Assembly (NCBI RefSeq): GCF_004364635.1
Contig: NZ_SOAX01000002.1
Span: forward strand, 663,519-727,518
Reading direction: 5' to 3'
Length of the DNA stretch: 64,000 nt
From: Halospina denitrificans
Lineage (GTDB): Bacteria; Pseudomonadota; Gammaproteobacteria; Pseudomonadales; Oleiphilaceae
The notes beneath the pieces were generated by a model. The model was not told the DNA's origin, ran no database searches, and saw only the letters and a program-made list of their open reading frames with translations. Position 1 is the stretch's first letter. Each line of letters opens with the position of its first letter. This document shows, piece by piece, positions 37,651-50,022 of the stretch. The translations under genes were made by a program, and so were the position numbers.

Positions 37651-40600
37651 CGTGCTGATACCCCGCGTGAAGGTCCTGGAGGCGGCGAACGGTGCGCTCC
37701 GAGCCGAACCGGATGGCCCGGCAGAAGGCTTCGCCGCCCGTCAATGTGGTTGCATAGGTTACCTTGCGCTGCAGCGCGGACTGCCGGATCTGGGCCGAAT
37801 CCGCGATCGCCTTGCGCCCTTCCGTGGTGTTCACGATCAGATCCACCTGGTCGTTCTTGATGGCATCCACGATATGCGGCCGGCCTTCGCGCACCTTGTT
37901 GATCTTTTCCACCTGCAGGCCCGCCTCCGCGAGCACAGCAGCCGTACCACCGGTGGCGATCAGACGGAAGCCCACATCGGCAAGGTCGCGGGCCAGTTTG
38001 ACCACATCGCCCTTGTCCGCATCACGCACACTGATAAAGGCCGTGCCGCCACTCGGGAGGGTCTCTCCCGCGCCCAGGGCCGCCTTGGCAAACGCCTCGT
38101 CAAAGCTGTCGCCAATGCCCATGACCTCTCCAGTGGACTTCATCTCGGGCCCGAGAATGGGGTCCACCGAGGGGAATTTCGGGAAGGGGAAGACCGACTC
38201 TTTCACCGAATAATAGTTCGGAACGGCCTCACTGGTAATCCCCTGCTCCTCCAGGGTCATTCCGGCCATGCAGCGGGCGGCAATACGAGCCAGGGAACGG
38301 CCCACGGCCTTGGAGACGAAGGGCACGGTCCGTGACGCCCGGGGATTGACCTCGATCACGTAGATCTCGCCATCCTGCCAGGCCAGCTGCACGTTCATCA
38401 GCCCGACCACGTCCAGCTCCAGCGCCATGCGGCGAACCACATCGCGCATCTCGTCCTGGACGCTGACCGGCAGCGTGTAAGGCGGCAGAGAACAGGCGGA
38501 GTCGCCGGAGTGCACGCCAGCCTGCTCAATGTGCTGCATGATGCCGCCAATGATGGCGGTCTTGCCGTCACAGACCGCGTCGATGTCAATCTCGACGGCC
38601 GCGTTCAGGAAGTGGTCCAGCAGTACGGGACTGTCATTGGAAACCAGTACCGCACTGCGCATGTATTCCTTGAGCTCGTCCTCGGTATAGACGATCTCCA
38701 TGGCCCGGCCACCCAGCACATAGGACGGGCGCACCACCAGCGGATAGCCAATGTCACGCGCCACCAGTATGCCTTCCTCCAGGCTGCGGACCGTGGCATT
38801 CGGCGGCTGCTTGAGGCCGAGGCGGTTGATCATCTGCTGGAAGCGCTCGCGGTCCTCGGCCCGGTCAATGGCGTCCGGGCTGGTGCCGATGATGGGCACA
38901 CCCGCGGCTTCCAGGCCCCGGGCCAGCTTGAGCGGCGTCTGGCCGCCGAACTGGATGATAACGCCGTCCGGGTTTTCCGCCTGCACGATTTCGAGCACAT
39001 CCTCGAGGGTAATCGGCTCGAAGTAGAGCCGGTCCGAGGTGTCGTAGTCGGTGGAAACCGTCTCCGGGTTGCAGTTGATCATGACGGTTTCATAACCATC
39101 ATCGCGCATGGCCAGCACCGCGTGCACACAGCAGTAATCAAACTCGATGCCCTGGCCGATACGGTTGGGGCCGCCCCCAATCACCACGATCTTCTTGCGG
39201 TCGCTGACGTCCGCCTCGCATTCCTCCTCGTAACTGGAATACATATAGGCCGTGGACGACTTGAACTCGGCGGCACAGGTATCGACGCGCTTGAACACGG
39301 GGCGTACACCAAGGTCGTGACGCAGCTTGCGGAAGCTCTGCTCGGACACCCCCAGCAGCTCAGCCAGGCGCGTATCGGAGAAGCCCTTGCGCTTGAGGCG
39401 GTAGACACGATCGTAATCCAGCTCCGCAGTACCCGTGGATTCGAGACGCTTTTCCTCCTCGATCAGGTCCTGGATCTGGATCAGGTACCAGCGGTCGATA
39501 TTGGTGTACTCAAACACCTGCTCAAGACTCATGCCCCGCCGGAAGGCGTCACCGATGTACCAGGGACGGTTGGCGCCGGGGACCTTGAGTTCGTGGATCA
39601 GGGTATCCTCGGCATCACCACCGTCCTCAAGAATCGGATCGAGCCCGGAAACACCGGTCTCCAGGCCACGCAGCGCCTTCTGGAAGGACTCCTGGAAGGT
39701 CCGCCCGATGGCCATGACCTCACCCACCGACTTCATCTGGGTGGTCAGCCGCGAATCCGCCTGCGGGAACTTCTCGAAGGTGAAGCGCGGGATCTTGGTA
39801 ACCACGTAATCAAGGGACGGCTCAAAGGAGGCCGGTGTCACACCGCCAGTAATCTCGTTCTGCAGCTCGTCCAGGGTAAAGCCGACGGCGAGCTTGGCGG
39901 CGACCTTGGCGATGGGAAAACCCGTAGCCTTGGACGCCAGTGCCGAAGAACGGGACACGCGGGGGTTCATCTCGATCACCACCATGCGTCCGTTTTCCGG
40001 GTTGATACCGAACTGGACGTTGGAACCCCCGGTCTCCACACCGATCTCACGCAGCACGGCCAGGGAGGCATCACGCATGATCTGCCATTCCTTGTCCGTC
40101 AGCGTCTGGGAGGGGGCGACTGTAATGGAATCCCCGGTGTGGACGCCCATGGGGTCAAAGTTCTCGATGGCGCAGACAATGATGGTGTTGTCGTTCTTGT
40201 CCCGCACCACTTCCGTTTCATATTCCTTCCAGCCAATGAGCGACTCATCGATCAACAGCTCATTGGTGGGAGACAACGCCAGGCCACGCTGGCAGATCTC
40301 CTCGAATTCCTCGCGATTATAGGCAATACCGCCACCGGAACCGCCCATGGTGAACGAGGGCCGGATGATGCACGGAAGGCCGATGTGATCCAGCACCTGG
40401 TAGGCCTCTTCCATGCTGTGGGCCATAGAAGCGCGAGGGGTATCGAGGCCTATGTTGTGAACGGCCTTATCGAAGCGGTCCCGGTCCTCGGCCTTGTCGA
40501 TGGCATCGGCGTTGGCACCGATCATCTCCACGCCATGTTTGGCCAGCAGTCCGTGGCGTTCCAGGTCGAGAGCGCAGTTCAGTGCCGTCTGCCCACCCAT

Positions 40601-40867
40601 GGTGGGCAGCAGCGCGTCCGGCTGCTCTTTCTCGATGATCTTCTCGACCGTGCGCCAGGTGATTGGCTCAATATAGGTGGCGTCCGCCATGACGGGATCC
40701 GTCATGATCGTGGCCGGATTCGAGTTGACCAGTATGACGCGGAAACCTTCCTCGGTCAGGGCCTTGCAGGCCTGCGCGCCGGAATAGTCGAATTCACACG
40801 CCTGCCCGATCACGATCGGGCCAGCGCCAAGAATCAGTATGCTTTTGATATCGTCTCTTTTCGGCAT
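37643..40867 (-). CDS. carB: Carbamoyl-phosphate synthase large subunit
   Basis: Makes carbamoyl phosphate from bicarbonate, ammonia (from CarA) and two ATP, feeding both pyrimidine and arginine synthesis. The 1074 residues contain two homologous ATP-grasp halves: [20 protein letters not shown] at the N-terminus and [19 protein letters not shown] in the second half, then an allosteric MGS-like C-terminal domain (about 940-1074, [11 protein letters not shown]). It follows carA by 59 bases and overlaps greA. A TTT-rich gap with no separate ORF lies between carA and carB. Confidence 0.97.
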   Translation of the reverse strand: MPKRDDIKSILILGAGPIVIGQACEFDYSGAQACKALTEEGFRVILVNSNPATIMTDPVMADATYIEPITWRTVEKIIEKEQPDALLPTMGGQTALNCALDLERHGLLAKHGVEMIGANADAIDKAEDRDRFDKAVHNIGLDTPRASMAHSMEEAYQVLDHIGLPCIIRPSFTMGGSGGGIAYNREEFEEICQRGLALSPTNELLIDESLIGWKEYETEVVRDKNDNTIIVCAIENFDPMGVHTGDSITVAPSQTLTDKEWQIMRDASLAVLREIGVETGGSNVQFGINPENGRMVVIEMNPRVSRSSALASKATGFPIAKVAAKLAVGFTLDELQNEITGGVTPASFEPSLDYVVTKIPRFTFEKFPQADSRLTTQMKSVGEVMAIGRTFQESFQKALRGLETGVSGLDPILEDGGDAEDTLIHELKVPGANRPWYIGDAFRRGMSLEQVFEYTNIDRWYLIQIQDLIEEEKRLESTGTAELDYDRVYRLKRKGFSDTRLAELLGVSEQSFRKLRHDLGVRPVFKRVDTCAAEFKSSTAYMYSSYEEECEADVSDRKKIVVIGGGPNRIGQGIEFDYCCVHAVLAMRDDGYETVMINCNPETVSTDYDTSDRLYFEPITLEDVLEIVQAENPDGVIIQFGGQTPLKLARGLEAAGVPIIGTSPDAIDRAEDRERFQQMINRLGLKQPPNATVRSLEEGILVARDIGYPLVVRPSYVLGGRAMEIVYTEDELKEYMRSAVLVSNDSPVLLDHFLNAAVEIDIDAVCDGKTAIIGGIMQHIEQAGVHSGDSACSLPPYTLPVSVQDEMRDVVRRMALELDVVGLMNVQLAWQDGEIYVIEVNPRASRTVPFVSKAVGRSLARIAARCMAGMTLEEQGITSEAVPNYYSVKESVFPFPKFPSVDPILGPEMKSTGEVMGIGDSFDEAFAKAALGAGETLPSGGTAFISVRDADKGDVVKLARDLADVGFRLIATGGTAAVLAEAGLQVEKINKVREGRPHIVDAIKNDQVDLIVNTTEGRKAIADSAQIRQSALQRKVTYATTLTGGEAFCRAIRFGSERTVRRLQDLHAGYQHDE

Positions 40868-40926
40868 TTAAAACACTGTCCCGTTCTCATTCAAGCCGTT
40901 TGTCGGATGTCGGTGTCCGACAGGAG

Positions 40927-42081
40927 TCAGTCTTCGGCAGCCCGGGCTGCCTGGTGCTCGTCCATGAGCCGGGTAAATTCACCGAACAGCGGGATCACGT
41001 CCCTGGGACCGGGACTGGCTTCCGGATGCCCCTGGAAACTGAACACCGGCGCGTCCTTGAGACGCATCCCCTGAAGGGTGCCATCAAACAGCGAGCGGTG
41101 GGTGACCTCGACATTGTCCGGAAGCGAATCCTCTTCCACCGCAAAGCCATGGTTCTGGCTGGTGATCACCACGGTCCCGTCCGCTACATTCTCAACCGGG
41201 TGGTTCGCCCCGTGATGGCCAAACTTCATCTTGACGCTGCGCGCGCCCACCGCCAGCCCGAGAAGCTGGTGTCCCAGACAGATCCCGAATGTGGGAATCC
41301 CTTTCTCAATGCAGCCACGGAGTGCCTCGATGGCGTAGTCGCAGGGCTCCGGATCACCCGGGCCATTGGAGAAGAAGACGCCATCCGGCTGATAGGCCAT
41401 GACCTCGTCCAGGGGCGTTTTCGCGGGCACGACCGTCACCTCGCAGCCCCGCCACACCAGTAGTCTCAGGATGTTGTACTTGATGCCATAATCATAGGCG
41501 ACCACCCGGTAGCGGGCCTCCGGTGCCGGACCGTAGCCCTCGTCCAGGGTCCAGGCTGACTGGGTCCACTTCATGGGCTCACTGCAACCGGCATCTGAGG
41601 CCAGGTCCATGCCCTTGAGTCCCGGAAATTCCCGCGCCAGCTTCAGCGCGGCTTCTTCGGTGGCCCCGGCTCCCGCCACAATGGCGCCACTCTGGGCGCC
41701 CTTGTCCCGCAGCAGGCGCGTCAGTCGACGCGTGTCGATGCCCGCGATGGCCACGACCTTCTCGCGCTGAAGGTAGTCGGTGAGCGTCTCCGTCCGGCGC
41801 CAGTTGCTGGCGATCATCGGGAGGTCACGGATAATGAGCCCGGCCGCACAGACCCGGTCGGATTCCACGTCCTCGGGGTTGATGCCCGTGTTACCGATAT
41901 GCGGATAGGTGAGCGTCACCATCTGGCGGGTATAGGAAGGATCAGTGAGGATTTCCTGGTAGCCGGTCATGGCCGTATTGAAAACGACCTCGCCACTGGT
42001 GCTGCCCTCGGCGCCAATGGATTCGCCCCTGAAAATGCTGCCATCTTCAAGTGCAAGGATTGCTGGTTCCGTCAATGCCAT
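40927..42081 (-). CDS. carA: Carbamoyl-phosphate synthase small subunit
   Basis: The glutaminase that supplies ammonia to CarB. The 384-residue product has the N-terminal CPSase_sm domain ([22 protein letters not shown], seen as [20 protein letters not shown]) and the class I glutamine amidotransferase domain with the catalytic Cys in [14 protein letters not shown] and the HPE triad end in [12 protein letters not shown] start at the ATG at 42081 with AAGAAGGGG upstream. A 145-base leader with a terminator-like hairpin precedes it, which suggests attenuation. Confidence 0.96.
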   Translation of the reverse strand: MALTEPAILALEDGSIFRGESIGAEGSTSGEVVFNTAMTGYQEILTDPSYTRQMVTLTYPHIGNTGINPEDVESDRVCAAGLIIRDLPMIASNWRRTETLTDYLQREKVVAIAGIDTRRLTRLLRDKGAQSGAIVAGAGATEEAALKLAREFPGLKGMDLASDAGCSEPMKWTQSAWTLDEGYGPAPEARYRVVAYDYGIKYNILRLLVWRGCEVTVVPAKTPLDEVMAYQPDGVFFSNGPGDPEPCDYAIEALRGCIEKGIPTFGICLGHQLLGLAVGARSVKMKFGHHGANHPVENVADGTVVITSQNHGFAVEEDSLPDNVEVTHRSLFDGTLQGMRLKDAPVFSFQGHPEASPGPRDVIPLFGEFTRLMDEHQAARAAED

Positions 42082-42144
42082 GCCCCTTCTTGCGTCTCTG
42101 GCGGGTAGGACGCGCGTCACGACACCCCGGCATTGCTTACTCGT

Positions 42145-42181
42145 AAAAAAGCGAGACGGAGTCGTGTGACGCCGTCCCGCT
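42145..42181 (-). terminator. Terminator-like hairpin in the carA leader (attenuator candidate)
   Basis: On the minus strand AGCGGGACGG pairs with CCGTCTCGCT (10 bp, one G-T pair) and runs into six T. It lies 64 bases before the carA start and downstream of a promoter, so it could end dapB transcripts and also regulate carAB. Confidence 0.7.
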
Positions 42182-42233
42182 TTCGCAGAATTCCAACAGC
42201 CGGTGGAGGGAGCGCTCAATAAATCCGGAGCAT

Positions 42234-42261
42234 TTTATAGAGAAACCCCTGCCGCTGTCCA
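42234..42261 (-). promoter_or_regulatory. Likely carA promoter
   Basis: On the minus strand TGGACA (42261-42256) and TATAAA (42239-42234) are 16 bases apart, just after the dapB stop. The transcript would have about a 145-base leader. Confidence 0.6.
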
Positions 42262-42274
42262 TCCGGGACATCCG

Positions 42275-44223
<1,949 letters not shown>

Positions 44224-44268
44224 GACGTCTGTTAACCGTAGTTCGAATATTGATCCAGCAACGACAAA

Positions 44269-44290
44269 CGCGGGAGGAGAACCCCCCGCG
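44269..44290 (-). terminator. Hairpin between dnaK and dnaJ
   Basis: On the minus strand CGCGGGGGG and CCTCCCGCG pair with one bulge and a TTCT loop, followed by TTTGTC. A partial terminator here would make dnaJ expression lower than dnaK; that effect is inferred. Confidence 0.45.
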
Positions 44291-44326
44291 CCTGCTGCTC
44301 AAAAGGTGTGCATGATGCCAGCGGTA

Positions 44327-46252
44327 TTACCGCTTGTCATCGTCGTTGACTTCCTCGAATTCGGCGTCAACGGCATCATCGCCACCTTCCTGACCCTGCT
44401 GGCCAGCATCCGCCTGGCCTTCGGCGTCACCGCCTTCCTGGGAGTACATCTTCTGAGCCAGGCTGGATGACGCTTCGGTCAGCTTCTGGGTCTTCGCTTC
44501 GATGTCCTCCTTGTCATCGCCCTTCATCGCCTCTTCCAGTTCGGAAATGGCGCTCTCGATGGAGGACTTCTCTTCCTCGGTCGCCTGGTCGCCAGCTTCC
44601 TCAAGGCTCTTGCGAACCGCATGGATCATGCTGTCGCCCTGGTTGCGGGCCTGGACCAGTTCCTCGAACTTCTTGTCCTCTTCCGCATTGGCCTCGGCGT
44701 CCTTGACCATCTGCTCGACTTCGTCCTCGTTCAGACCGGAGGAAGCCTTGATCTCGATGGACTGCTCCTTGCCGGTTGCCTTGTCCTTGGCCGAGACGTG
44801 CAGGATGCCGTTGGCATCGATATCGAAGGTCACCTCGATCTGCGGTACACCACGCGGTGCCGGCGGAATGTCCTGGAGGTCAAAGCGACCCAGGGACTTG
44901 TTCTGGGTGGCCTGCTTGCGCTCACCCTGGACCACGTGGATGGTTACCGCGGTCTGGTTGTCCTCGGCGGTCGAGAAGGTCTGCGACTTCTTGGTCGGGA
45001 TCGTGGTGTTCTTCTCGATCACCGGCGTGGCAACACCACCCATGGTCTCAATGCCGAGGGTCAGCGGTGTCACGTCAAGCAGCAGGACATCCTTCACATC
45101 GCCGGAGAGTACGGAGCCCTGCAGGGCAGCACCCATGGCCACGGCTTCGTCCGGGTTCACGTCCTTGCGTGGATCCTGGTTGAAGAATTCCTTGACCTTT
45201 TCCTGCACCTTCGGCATCCGGGTCTGACCACCGACCAGGATCACCTCGTCGATGTCGCTCACCTTCACGCCGGCATCGTTGATGCAGGTCTTGCAGGGTT
45301 CCATGCTGCGCTGGACCAGGTCCTCGACCAGTGATTCCAGCTTGGCCCGTGTGACCTTCACGTTCAGGTGCTTGGGCCCGTTCTGGTCCGCCGTGATGTA
45401 CGGCAGGTTCACGTCGGTCTGCTGCGCGGAAGACAGCTCGATCTTGGCCTTCTCGGCAGCTTCCTTCAGGCGCTGCATGGCCAGTGAGTCGCCGCGCAGG
45501 TCGATGCCCTGGTCCTTCTTGAACTGGTCGGCCAGGTACTCGATCAGCGCCATGTCGAAGTCTTCACCACCCAGGAAGGTGTCACCACTGGTGGCCAGTA
45601 CCTCGAACTGCTTCTCGCCATCGACATCCGCGATCTCGATGATGGAGATGTCGAAGGTACCGCCGCCAAGGTCATAGACCGCAACAGTGCGATCCTTGCC
45701 CTTACGGTCCAGGCCATAGGCCAGTGCCGCGGCGGTCGGCTCGTTGATGATGCGCTTCACATCAAGACCGGCGATGCGGCCGGCATCCTTGGTGGCCTGG
45801 CGCTGGTTGTCGTTGAAGTAGGCCGGCACGGTAACGACCGCCTCGGTCACCTTCTCGCCCAGGTAATCCTCCGCGGTGCTCTTCATCTTCTTGAGAACTT
45901 CCGCGGACACCTGGGGCGGTGCCATCTTTTCGCCCTTCACTTCAACCCAGGCATCGCCATTGTCGTTCTTGACGATGTCATAGGGCACCATCTTGATGTC
46001 CTTCTGGACGACGTCGTCGTCAAAGGCGCGGCCAATCAGGCGCTTGATGGCGTACAGCGTGTTCTTCGGGTTGGTTACCGCCTGGCGCTTCGCCGCCGCA
46101 CCCACAAGGGTCTCGCCCTCGTCGGTATAGGCCACGATGGACGGGGTTGTGCGGTCGCCCTCTGCGTTCTCGATGACCTTGACGCCGTCACCATCCGGAA
46201 TGGCAACGCAGGAATTCGTCGTACCCAGGTCAATCCCGATTATCTTACCCAT
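44327..46252 (-). CDS. dnaK: Chaperone protein DnaK (Hsp70)
   Basis: The ATP-driven Hsp70 that folds nascent and damaged proteins. The 641 residues show the three Hsp70 signatures ([39 protein letters not shown]), the substrate-binding domain, and an acidic Gly/Ala-rich C-terminus ending VNDDDK. I start at ATG 46252 with a GGAG site; an ATG three codons upstream is less well spaced. It follows grpE by 90 bases and has an additional sigma-32-like site upstream. Confidence 0.98.
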   Translation of the reverse strand: MGKIIGIDLGTTNSCVAIPDGDGVKVIENAEGDRTTPSIVAYTDEGETLVGAAAKRQAVTNPKNTLYAIKRLIGRAFDDDVVQKDIKMVPYDIVKNDNGDAWVEVKGEKMAPPQVSAEVLKKMKSTAEDYLGEKVTEAVVTVPAYFNDNQRQATKDAGRIAGLDVKRIINEPTAAALAYGLDRKGKDRTVAVYDLGGGTFDISIIEIADVDGEKQFEVLATSGDTFLGGEDFDMALIEYLADQFKKDQGIDLRGDSLAMQRLKEAAEKAKIELSSAQQTDVNLPYITADQNGPKHLNVKVTRAKLESLVEDLVQRSMEPCKTCINDAGVKVSDIDEVILVGGQTRMPKVQEKVKEFFNQDPRKDVNPDEAVAMGAALQGSVLSGDVKDVLLLDVTPLTLGIETMGGVATPVIEKNTTIPTKKSQTFSTAEDNQTAVTIHVVQGERKQATQNKSLGRFDLQDIPPAPRGVPQIEVTFDIDANGILHVSAKDKATGKEQSIEIKASSGLNEDEVEQMVKDAEANAEEDKKFEELVQARNQGDSMIHAVRKSLEEAGDQATEEEKSSIESAISELEEAMKGDDKEDIEAKTQKLTEASSSLAQKMYSQEGGDAEGQADAGQQGQEGGDDAVDAEFEEVNDDDKR

Positions 46253-46320
46253 GGAAATCACTCCAATTTATCTGATCGTTGAATTAGTAGCCGGTATCCG
46301 GTTTGCCGTTATAGTGCCTT

Positions 46321-46347
46321 TATTGGGCCTAACTCAGCGTTTTCAAG
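46321..46347 (-). promoter_or_regulatory. Possible internal sigma-32 promoter before dnaK
   Basis: On the minus strand CTTGAAA (46347-46341, a perfect -35) is followed after 13 bases by CCCAATA (46327-46321). The -35 box overlaps the grpE stop codon. The -10 box is imperfect. Confidence 0.45.
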
Positions 46348-46945
46348 TCTGCTCGTCGACATTACCGCCCTCGGGTTCCGGCGCCTTGGCCACCATGACC
46401 ATGGCGGGACGCACGACGCGGCCGTTCAGCGTGTAGCCTTTCTGCATCACCGCGATGACGGAATTGGGTTCCGCTTCAGCGCTGGGCACCATCGACATGG
46501 CCTCATGCTGCTGCGGATCAAAGGGTTCACCCACTGGATTGATCTGCTGAACGTTGAACTTCTCCATCGCGCGGGTGAACATATCCAGCGTCATGTCGAC
46601 GCCTTCCTTGATGCGGGTGACCACTTCTTCATTGTGGACCTCGTGCCCCTCGGTGCTCTCCACCGCTTTCTCGAGGCTGTCCAGCACTGGCAGAAGCTCC
46701 TTCACGAACTTCTCCAGCGCGAACTTGTGCGCCTTCTCCACATCAATCTCAGAGCGGCGGCGGATGTTCTGCATCTCCGCCTTGGCACGCATCAGCTCTT
46801 CCTTGTAGCTCTCCAGCTGTTGCTCGAGCCCCGAATCGCCGCTGGCTGTCTCTTCGCCGCCCTCGGCCTGCGCCTGGGCCTGGCCTTCCTCGGCTGCTTC
46901 CGCCTCGTTAGCCTGTTCTTCCTTACGGGTTTCTTCGTCGCTCAT
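46343..46945 (-). CDS. grpE: Nucleotide exchange factor GrpE
   Basis: Releases ADP from DnaK. The 200-residue product has an acidic disordered N-terminus (about 1-45), a long coiled coil (about 50-110, with the RRRSEIDVEKAHKFA segment) and the C-terminal beta domain (PFDPQQHEAMSMV, VMQKGYTLNGRVVRPAMV). The ATG at 46945 has GAGG nearby; an upstream ATG lacks one. It is first in grpE-dnaK-dnaJ and is preceded by a near-consensus heat-shock promoter. Confidence 0.95.
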   Translation of the reverse strand: MSDEETRKEEQANEAEAAEEGQAQAQAEGGEETASGDSGLEQQLESYKEELMRAKAEMQNIRRRSEIDVEKAHKFALEKFVKELLPVLDSLEKAVESTEGHEVHNEEVVTRIKEGVDMTLDMFTRAMEKFNVQQINPVGEPFDPQQHEAMSMVPSAEAEPNSVIAVMQKGYTLNGRVVRPAMVMVAKAPEPEGGNVDEQT

Positions 46946-47007
46946 CACTCGCCTCGACATTCATTGACCGAATTTCGTTTCGACCCAAAAGGGGTTACCT
47001 GCCCGGA

Positions 47008-47034
47008 ATATGGGGTTGCCCCGACAGGTTTCAA
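47008..47034 (-). promoter_or_regulatory. Sigma-32 heat-shock promoter of grpE
   Basis: On the minus strand TTGAAA (47034-47029) and CCCCATAT (47015-47008) are 13 bases apart, matching the sigma-32 consensus nearly perfectly. Transcription should begin near 47001, about 55 bases before the grpE ATG. Confidence 0.85.
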
Positions 47035-47096
47035 CCATTGCGCATCACGAACCCCGAAATTTTTCGGATTTCGTGCCTGACCCCATTCTTTACGAA

Positions 47097-47131
47097 CTGT
47101 ATATATGAACATATACTGTATATAACCCCAT
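47097..47131 (+). promoter_or_regulatory. Two LexA-like SOS boxes upstream of recN
   Basis: CTGTATATATGAACAT (47097-47112) and CTGTATATAACCCCAT (47116-47131) share a perfect CTGTATATA left half and a weaker right half. E. coli recN has several LexA boxes in the same place. They end 23 bases before the ATG. Confidence 0.65.
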
Positions 47132-47154
47132 GCCCGGTACAGGAGAACAGACTC

Positions 47155-48837
47155 ATGCTGAGCCAGCTGACGGTCGCCAATTACGCCATTGCAGAGCAGG
47201 TCGAGCTTTCCTTTTCCCAGGGCATGACAGCACTCACTGGGGAAACCGGGGCGGGCAAGTCCATCGTGCTCGATGCCCTGGGCCTGGTCATGGGCGCCAG
47301 GGCGGATGCCGGCGCGGTGCGCGACGGCGCCGAAAAAGCCGACATCACCGCCGTCTTTGACATCGAGCGCATTCCCCAGGCGCGAGCCTGGCTCGAATCG
47401 AAGGATCTCGAGCAGGACAATGACTGCGTGCTCCGGCGGGTTATCCGCAAGGATGGCCGTTCACGCGGTTACATCAATGGCCAGCCCTGCACCCTCCAGG
47501 ACCTCAAGCAGCTCGGCGCCATGCTGATGGACATCCACGGCCAGCACCAGCACCAGTCCCTGCTTCGCAAAGACACCCATCACCGGCTGGTGGATGAGTT
47601 CGGGAACAATACCGAGCGGGCGGCGGAAGTCCGGACCGCCTACCGTGACTGGCAGGCACTGCGCCGGAAGCTGGAACGCATCCGGAATGAACAGGACGAA
47701 CGCCAGTCCCGCACGGAACTGCTGCGCTACCAGGTGGAGGAGCTGGATCGTCTGGGCATGACGGCGGATGAGCTTTCCGCCCTCGAGGCCGAACAGAAGC
47801 AGCTCGCGAACGCCGAAAGCATCCTCCAGCACTGCCATCAGGCTGCGGCATGCTGCAGCGAAGGGGAGCCGGATGCCAGCGCCCTGCTCGAACAGGCACG
47901 CCAGCAGCTTGAGCGGCTTCCCGTGGAGATCCCGCAACTGGCGGAAACCAGCCAGATGCTGGCGGAGGCCCGCATTCAGGTGGAGGAAGCCGGCGATAAT
48001 CTACGCCGGTTCATGGATGATTACGACTGCGACCCGCAGCGATTGCAGAGTGTCGAGGAACGACTGAGCCTGATCTATCAGCTGGCACGCAAGCACCAGG
48101 TGCAGCCCGAAGAACTGCCGGAACACCACCAGAACCTGCAGGCGGAACTTGAGCGACTCGACAGCGGCTCAGAAAGCGTGGAGCAGCTGGAAGCCCGGGT
48201 CGAAGAAGCCTGCAGGGCATGGCGGGAGAGGGCCGATGAACTGACCGCTGCCCGTCAGCAGGCCGCGCAAAACCTGGATGCCCGCGTCACCGAGGAACTG
48301 ACGCGGCTGAGCATGCCCGGCATCCACTTCGAAACCCGGCTGACACCCACCTCCGACGACCAGACGCCCAGCGTCACGGGCAATGAGGAAATGGAATTCC
48401 TGGTCAGCACCAACGCCGGCCAGTCCGCCAAGCCCCTGCACCGAGTAGCCTCCGGTGGTGAGCTGTCACGCATCAGCCTGGCCATACAGGTGGTGGTCGC
48501 CCAGACATCCACCATTCCCACCCTGATCTTTGATGAAGTGGACGTGGGCATTGGCGGTGCGGTCGCAGAGGTCGTGGGCAGGCTGCTGAGAACTCTTGGC
48601 GAGGAGGGTCAGATACTGTGCGTGACCCATCTGCCCCAGGTAGCCAGTCAGGCGCATCAGCATCTGTCCGTCAGCAAGTTCACTCAGGAGAGCGAAACCT
48701 TCTCAACCGTTGAAACCCTGGATGCTGATGAGCGGATCCGGGAAGTGGCACGCATGCTGGGGGGCGTTGATCTCACGGAGCAGACCATCGCTCATGCCGC
48801 GGAAATGGTTGAGAAGGGGCAGGCCACCCATCACTAG
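47155..48837 (+). CDS. recN: DNA repair protein RecN
   Basis: An SMC-like ATPase that helps repair double-strand breaks and holds sister chromatids together. The 560 residues comprise an N-terminal Walker A (GETGAGKSIVLDAL), a long coiled-coil middle (about 160-380) and the C-terminal signature and Walker B regions (SGGELSRISLAIQVV, TLIFDEVDVGIGG). I start at ATG 47155, which has GGAG upstream and the usual MLSQLTVANYAI N-terminus. Regulation by LexA is likely from the two upstream boxes. Confidence 0.96.
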   Translation: MLSQLTVANYAIAEQVELSFSQGMTALTGETGAGKSIVLDALGLVMGARADAGAVRDGAEKADITAVFDIERIPQARAWLESKDLEQDNDCVLRRVIRKDGRSRGYINGQPCTLQDLKQLGAMLMDIHGQHQHQSLLRKDTHHRLVDEFGNNTERAAEVRTAYRDWQALRRKLERIRNEQDERQSRTELLRYQVEELDRLGMTADELSALEAEQKQLANAESILQHCHQAAACCSEGEPDASALLEQARQQLERLPVEIPQLAETSQMLAEARIQVEEAGDNLRRFMDDYDCDPQRLQSVEERLSLIYQLARKHQVQPEELPEHHQNLQAELERLDSGSESVEQLEARVEEACRAWRERADELTAARQQAAQNLDARVTEELTRLSMPGIHFETRLTPTSDDQTPSVTGNEEMEFLVSTNAGQSAKPLHRVASGGELSRISLAIQVVVAQTSTIPTLIFDEVDVGIGGAVAEVVGRLLRTLGEEGQILCVTHLPQVASQAHQHLSVSKFTQESETFSTVETLDADERIREVARMLGGVDLTEQTIAHAAEMVEKGQATHH

Positions 48838-48848
48838 AGCCAGTCTGG

Positions 48849-49280
48849 CTAGCCGTTACGGGGCTTCACATAGAGAATCATGCTGTGGTCGACAAGATCG
48901 AAGCCATACTGCTCGGCAATCTTGCGCTGGCGCTCTTCAATAACCTCGTCATAGAACTCGATGACACGCCCCGTCTGGGTGCAGACCATGTGGTCGTGAT
49001 GCTCTTCCTTGGCCAGCTCAAATACCGCATGGCCACCCTCGAAGTTGTGCCGCAGGACCAGGCCAGCGGCTTCAAACTGCGTCAGAACCCGATAGACCGT
49101 GGCCAGCCCAACATCATCACCGGATTCCAGAAGCTTCTTGTACACATCTTCCGCGCTCAGATGATGATCGCCTTCCGCATCCTCGGCCGCTTCCGCAGTC
49201 TCAAGAATGCTCAGAATCTTGACCCTTGGCAGGGTAACCTTGAGTCCTACCTTGCGCAGCTCGACGTTTTCTGGTGCCAT
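48849..49280 (-). CDS. fur: Ferric uptake regulator Fur
   Basis: An iron-responsive repressor. The 143 residues have the winged-helix DNA-binding N-terminus (LPRVKILSILE, LATVYRVLTQFEAAGLV) and the metal-binding dimerisation domain with HHDHMVCTQTGRVIEF. The CxxC zinc pair of E. coli Fur is reduced to a single cysteine here (CTQT), as in the P. aeruginosa protein. It converges on recN with only 11 bases between the stops and is divergent from bamE. Confidence 0.96.
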   Translation of the reverse strand: MAPENVELRKVGLKVTLPRVKILSILETAEAAEDAEGDHHLSAEDVYKKLLESGDDVGLATVYRVLTQFEAAGLVLRHNFEGGHAVFELAKEEHHDHMVCTQTGRVIEFYDEVIEERQRKIAEQYGFDLVDHSMILYVKPRNG

Positions 49281-49294
49281 GCTGAACCTAATCG

Positions 49295-49323
49295 TTGGTG
49301 ATGTTGTGGGCTTTCGTTACTAT
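49295..49323 (+). promoter_or_regulatory. Likely bamE promoter
   Basis: TTGGTG (49295-49300) and TACTAT (49318-49323) are 17 bases apart, in the divergent fur-bamE gap, 64 bases before the bamE ATG. Confidence 0.5.
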
Positions 49324-49387
49324 GCTCGCTCATTAACCGGCCGACGACCCTCAGAGCGGCACTCAAGATAGAGGATTTGCTCCCGCG

Positions 49388-49726
49388 ATGCAAAAGGCTT
49401 TTATACTTCCCGTCCTGGCACTTGTCGCCGCCCTTCAGGCGGGCTGCAGCTTTCCGGGCGTGTACCGGATTGATGTCCAGCAGGGCAACATCATCGACCA
49501 CGAGGACCTTTCAGCACTTGGCCCTACCATGACCCGGGCAGACGTTCAGGACCTGCTGGGGACGCCCATTACCGTGAGCGCCTTCAATCCGGATCGTGAA
49601 CACTATCTGTACACTTTTCAGGAAAACGGGGGGGAGATCAAGCGCCAGCGCGTCACGATCCACTACGAGAACAACCGCTACCTCCGGCATGAAACCAAAC
49701 TGCTGGACGAAACCCCGGCCAACTGA
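49388..49726 (+). CDS. bamE: Outer-membrane assembly lipoprotein BamE (SmpA)
   Basis: A small lipoprotein of the BAM complex that inserts beta-barrels in the outer membrane. The 112 residues have a lipobox (ALQAGCSF, Cys20), then YRIDVQQGN and the BamE fold segment MTRADVQDLLGTP with DREHYLYTF. The usual length and the neighbourhood (fur on one side, rnfH and ratA on the other) support the call. The Shine-Dalgarno is weak. Confidence 0.94.
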   Translation: MQKAFILPVLALVAALQAGCSFPGVYRIDVQQGNIIDHEDLSALGPTMTRADVQDLLGTPITVSAFNPDREHYLYTFQENGGEIKRQRVTIHYENNRYLRHETKLLDETPAN

Positions 49727-49734
49727 CCGGGTAC

Positions 49735-50022
49735 TCAGCGCCGTGTTCCAGCCCGGCTGGCCCTGGCATCCTTGGGATCAATAACCAACGGACGGTAGAT
49801 CTCCACCCGGTCGCCATCAGACAGCACATGGTGCTCCGGATCCTTCAGTACCCGCCCAAAGACTCCAATGCTCTGCTGCGACGGATCAATTTCAGGAAAT
49901 CGTGCCTCGATACCGGAAACCCTGATGGCATCCAGCGCAGTCGCATCGGGCGGCACCGTGACGGCAATCAGCTCCTGATGCTCGGGGCGCGCATATACCA
50001 CTTCCACCTGCATCCCACCCAT
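49735..50022 (-). CDS. rnfH: RnfH family protein (UPF0125)
   Basis: A 95-residue ubiquitin-like beta-grasp protein of uncertain role. It shows the family's VEVVYARPEHQELIAV strand, the GIEARFPEIDPS segment and the closing VEIYRPLVIDPKDARRxRA-like tail (seen as ...VIDPKDARASRAGTRR). Its ATG shares one base with the ratA stop (TGATG), the conserved ratA-rnfH pair. It converges on bamE with 8 bases between the stops. Confidence 0.93.
   Translation of the reverse strand: MGGMQVEVVYARPEHQELIAVTVPPDATALDAIRVSGIEARFPEIDPSQQSIGVFGRVLKDPEHHVLSDGDRVEIYRPLVIDPKDARASRAGTRR

Noticed and set aside
38510..41074. An 854-codon plus-strand reading frame
   Set aside because: Antisense to carB with no recognisable motif or ribosome site.
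42082..42219. Longer N-terminus of CarA
   Set aside because: It would translate the terminator hairpin; the ATG at 42081 has an AAGGGG-type site and the expected family start.
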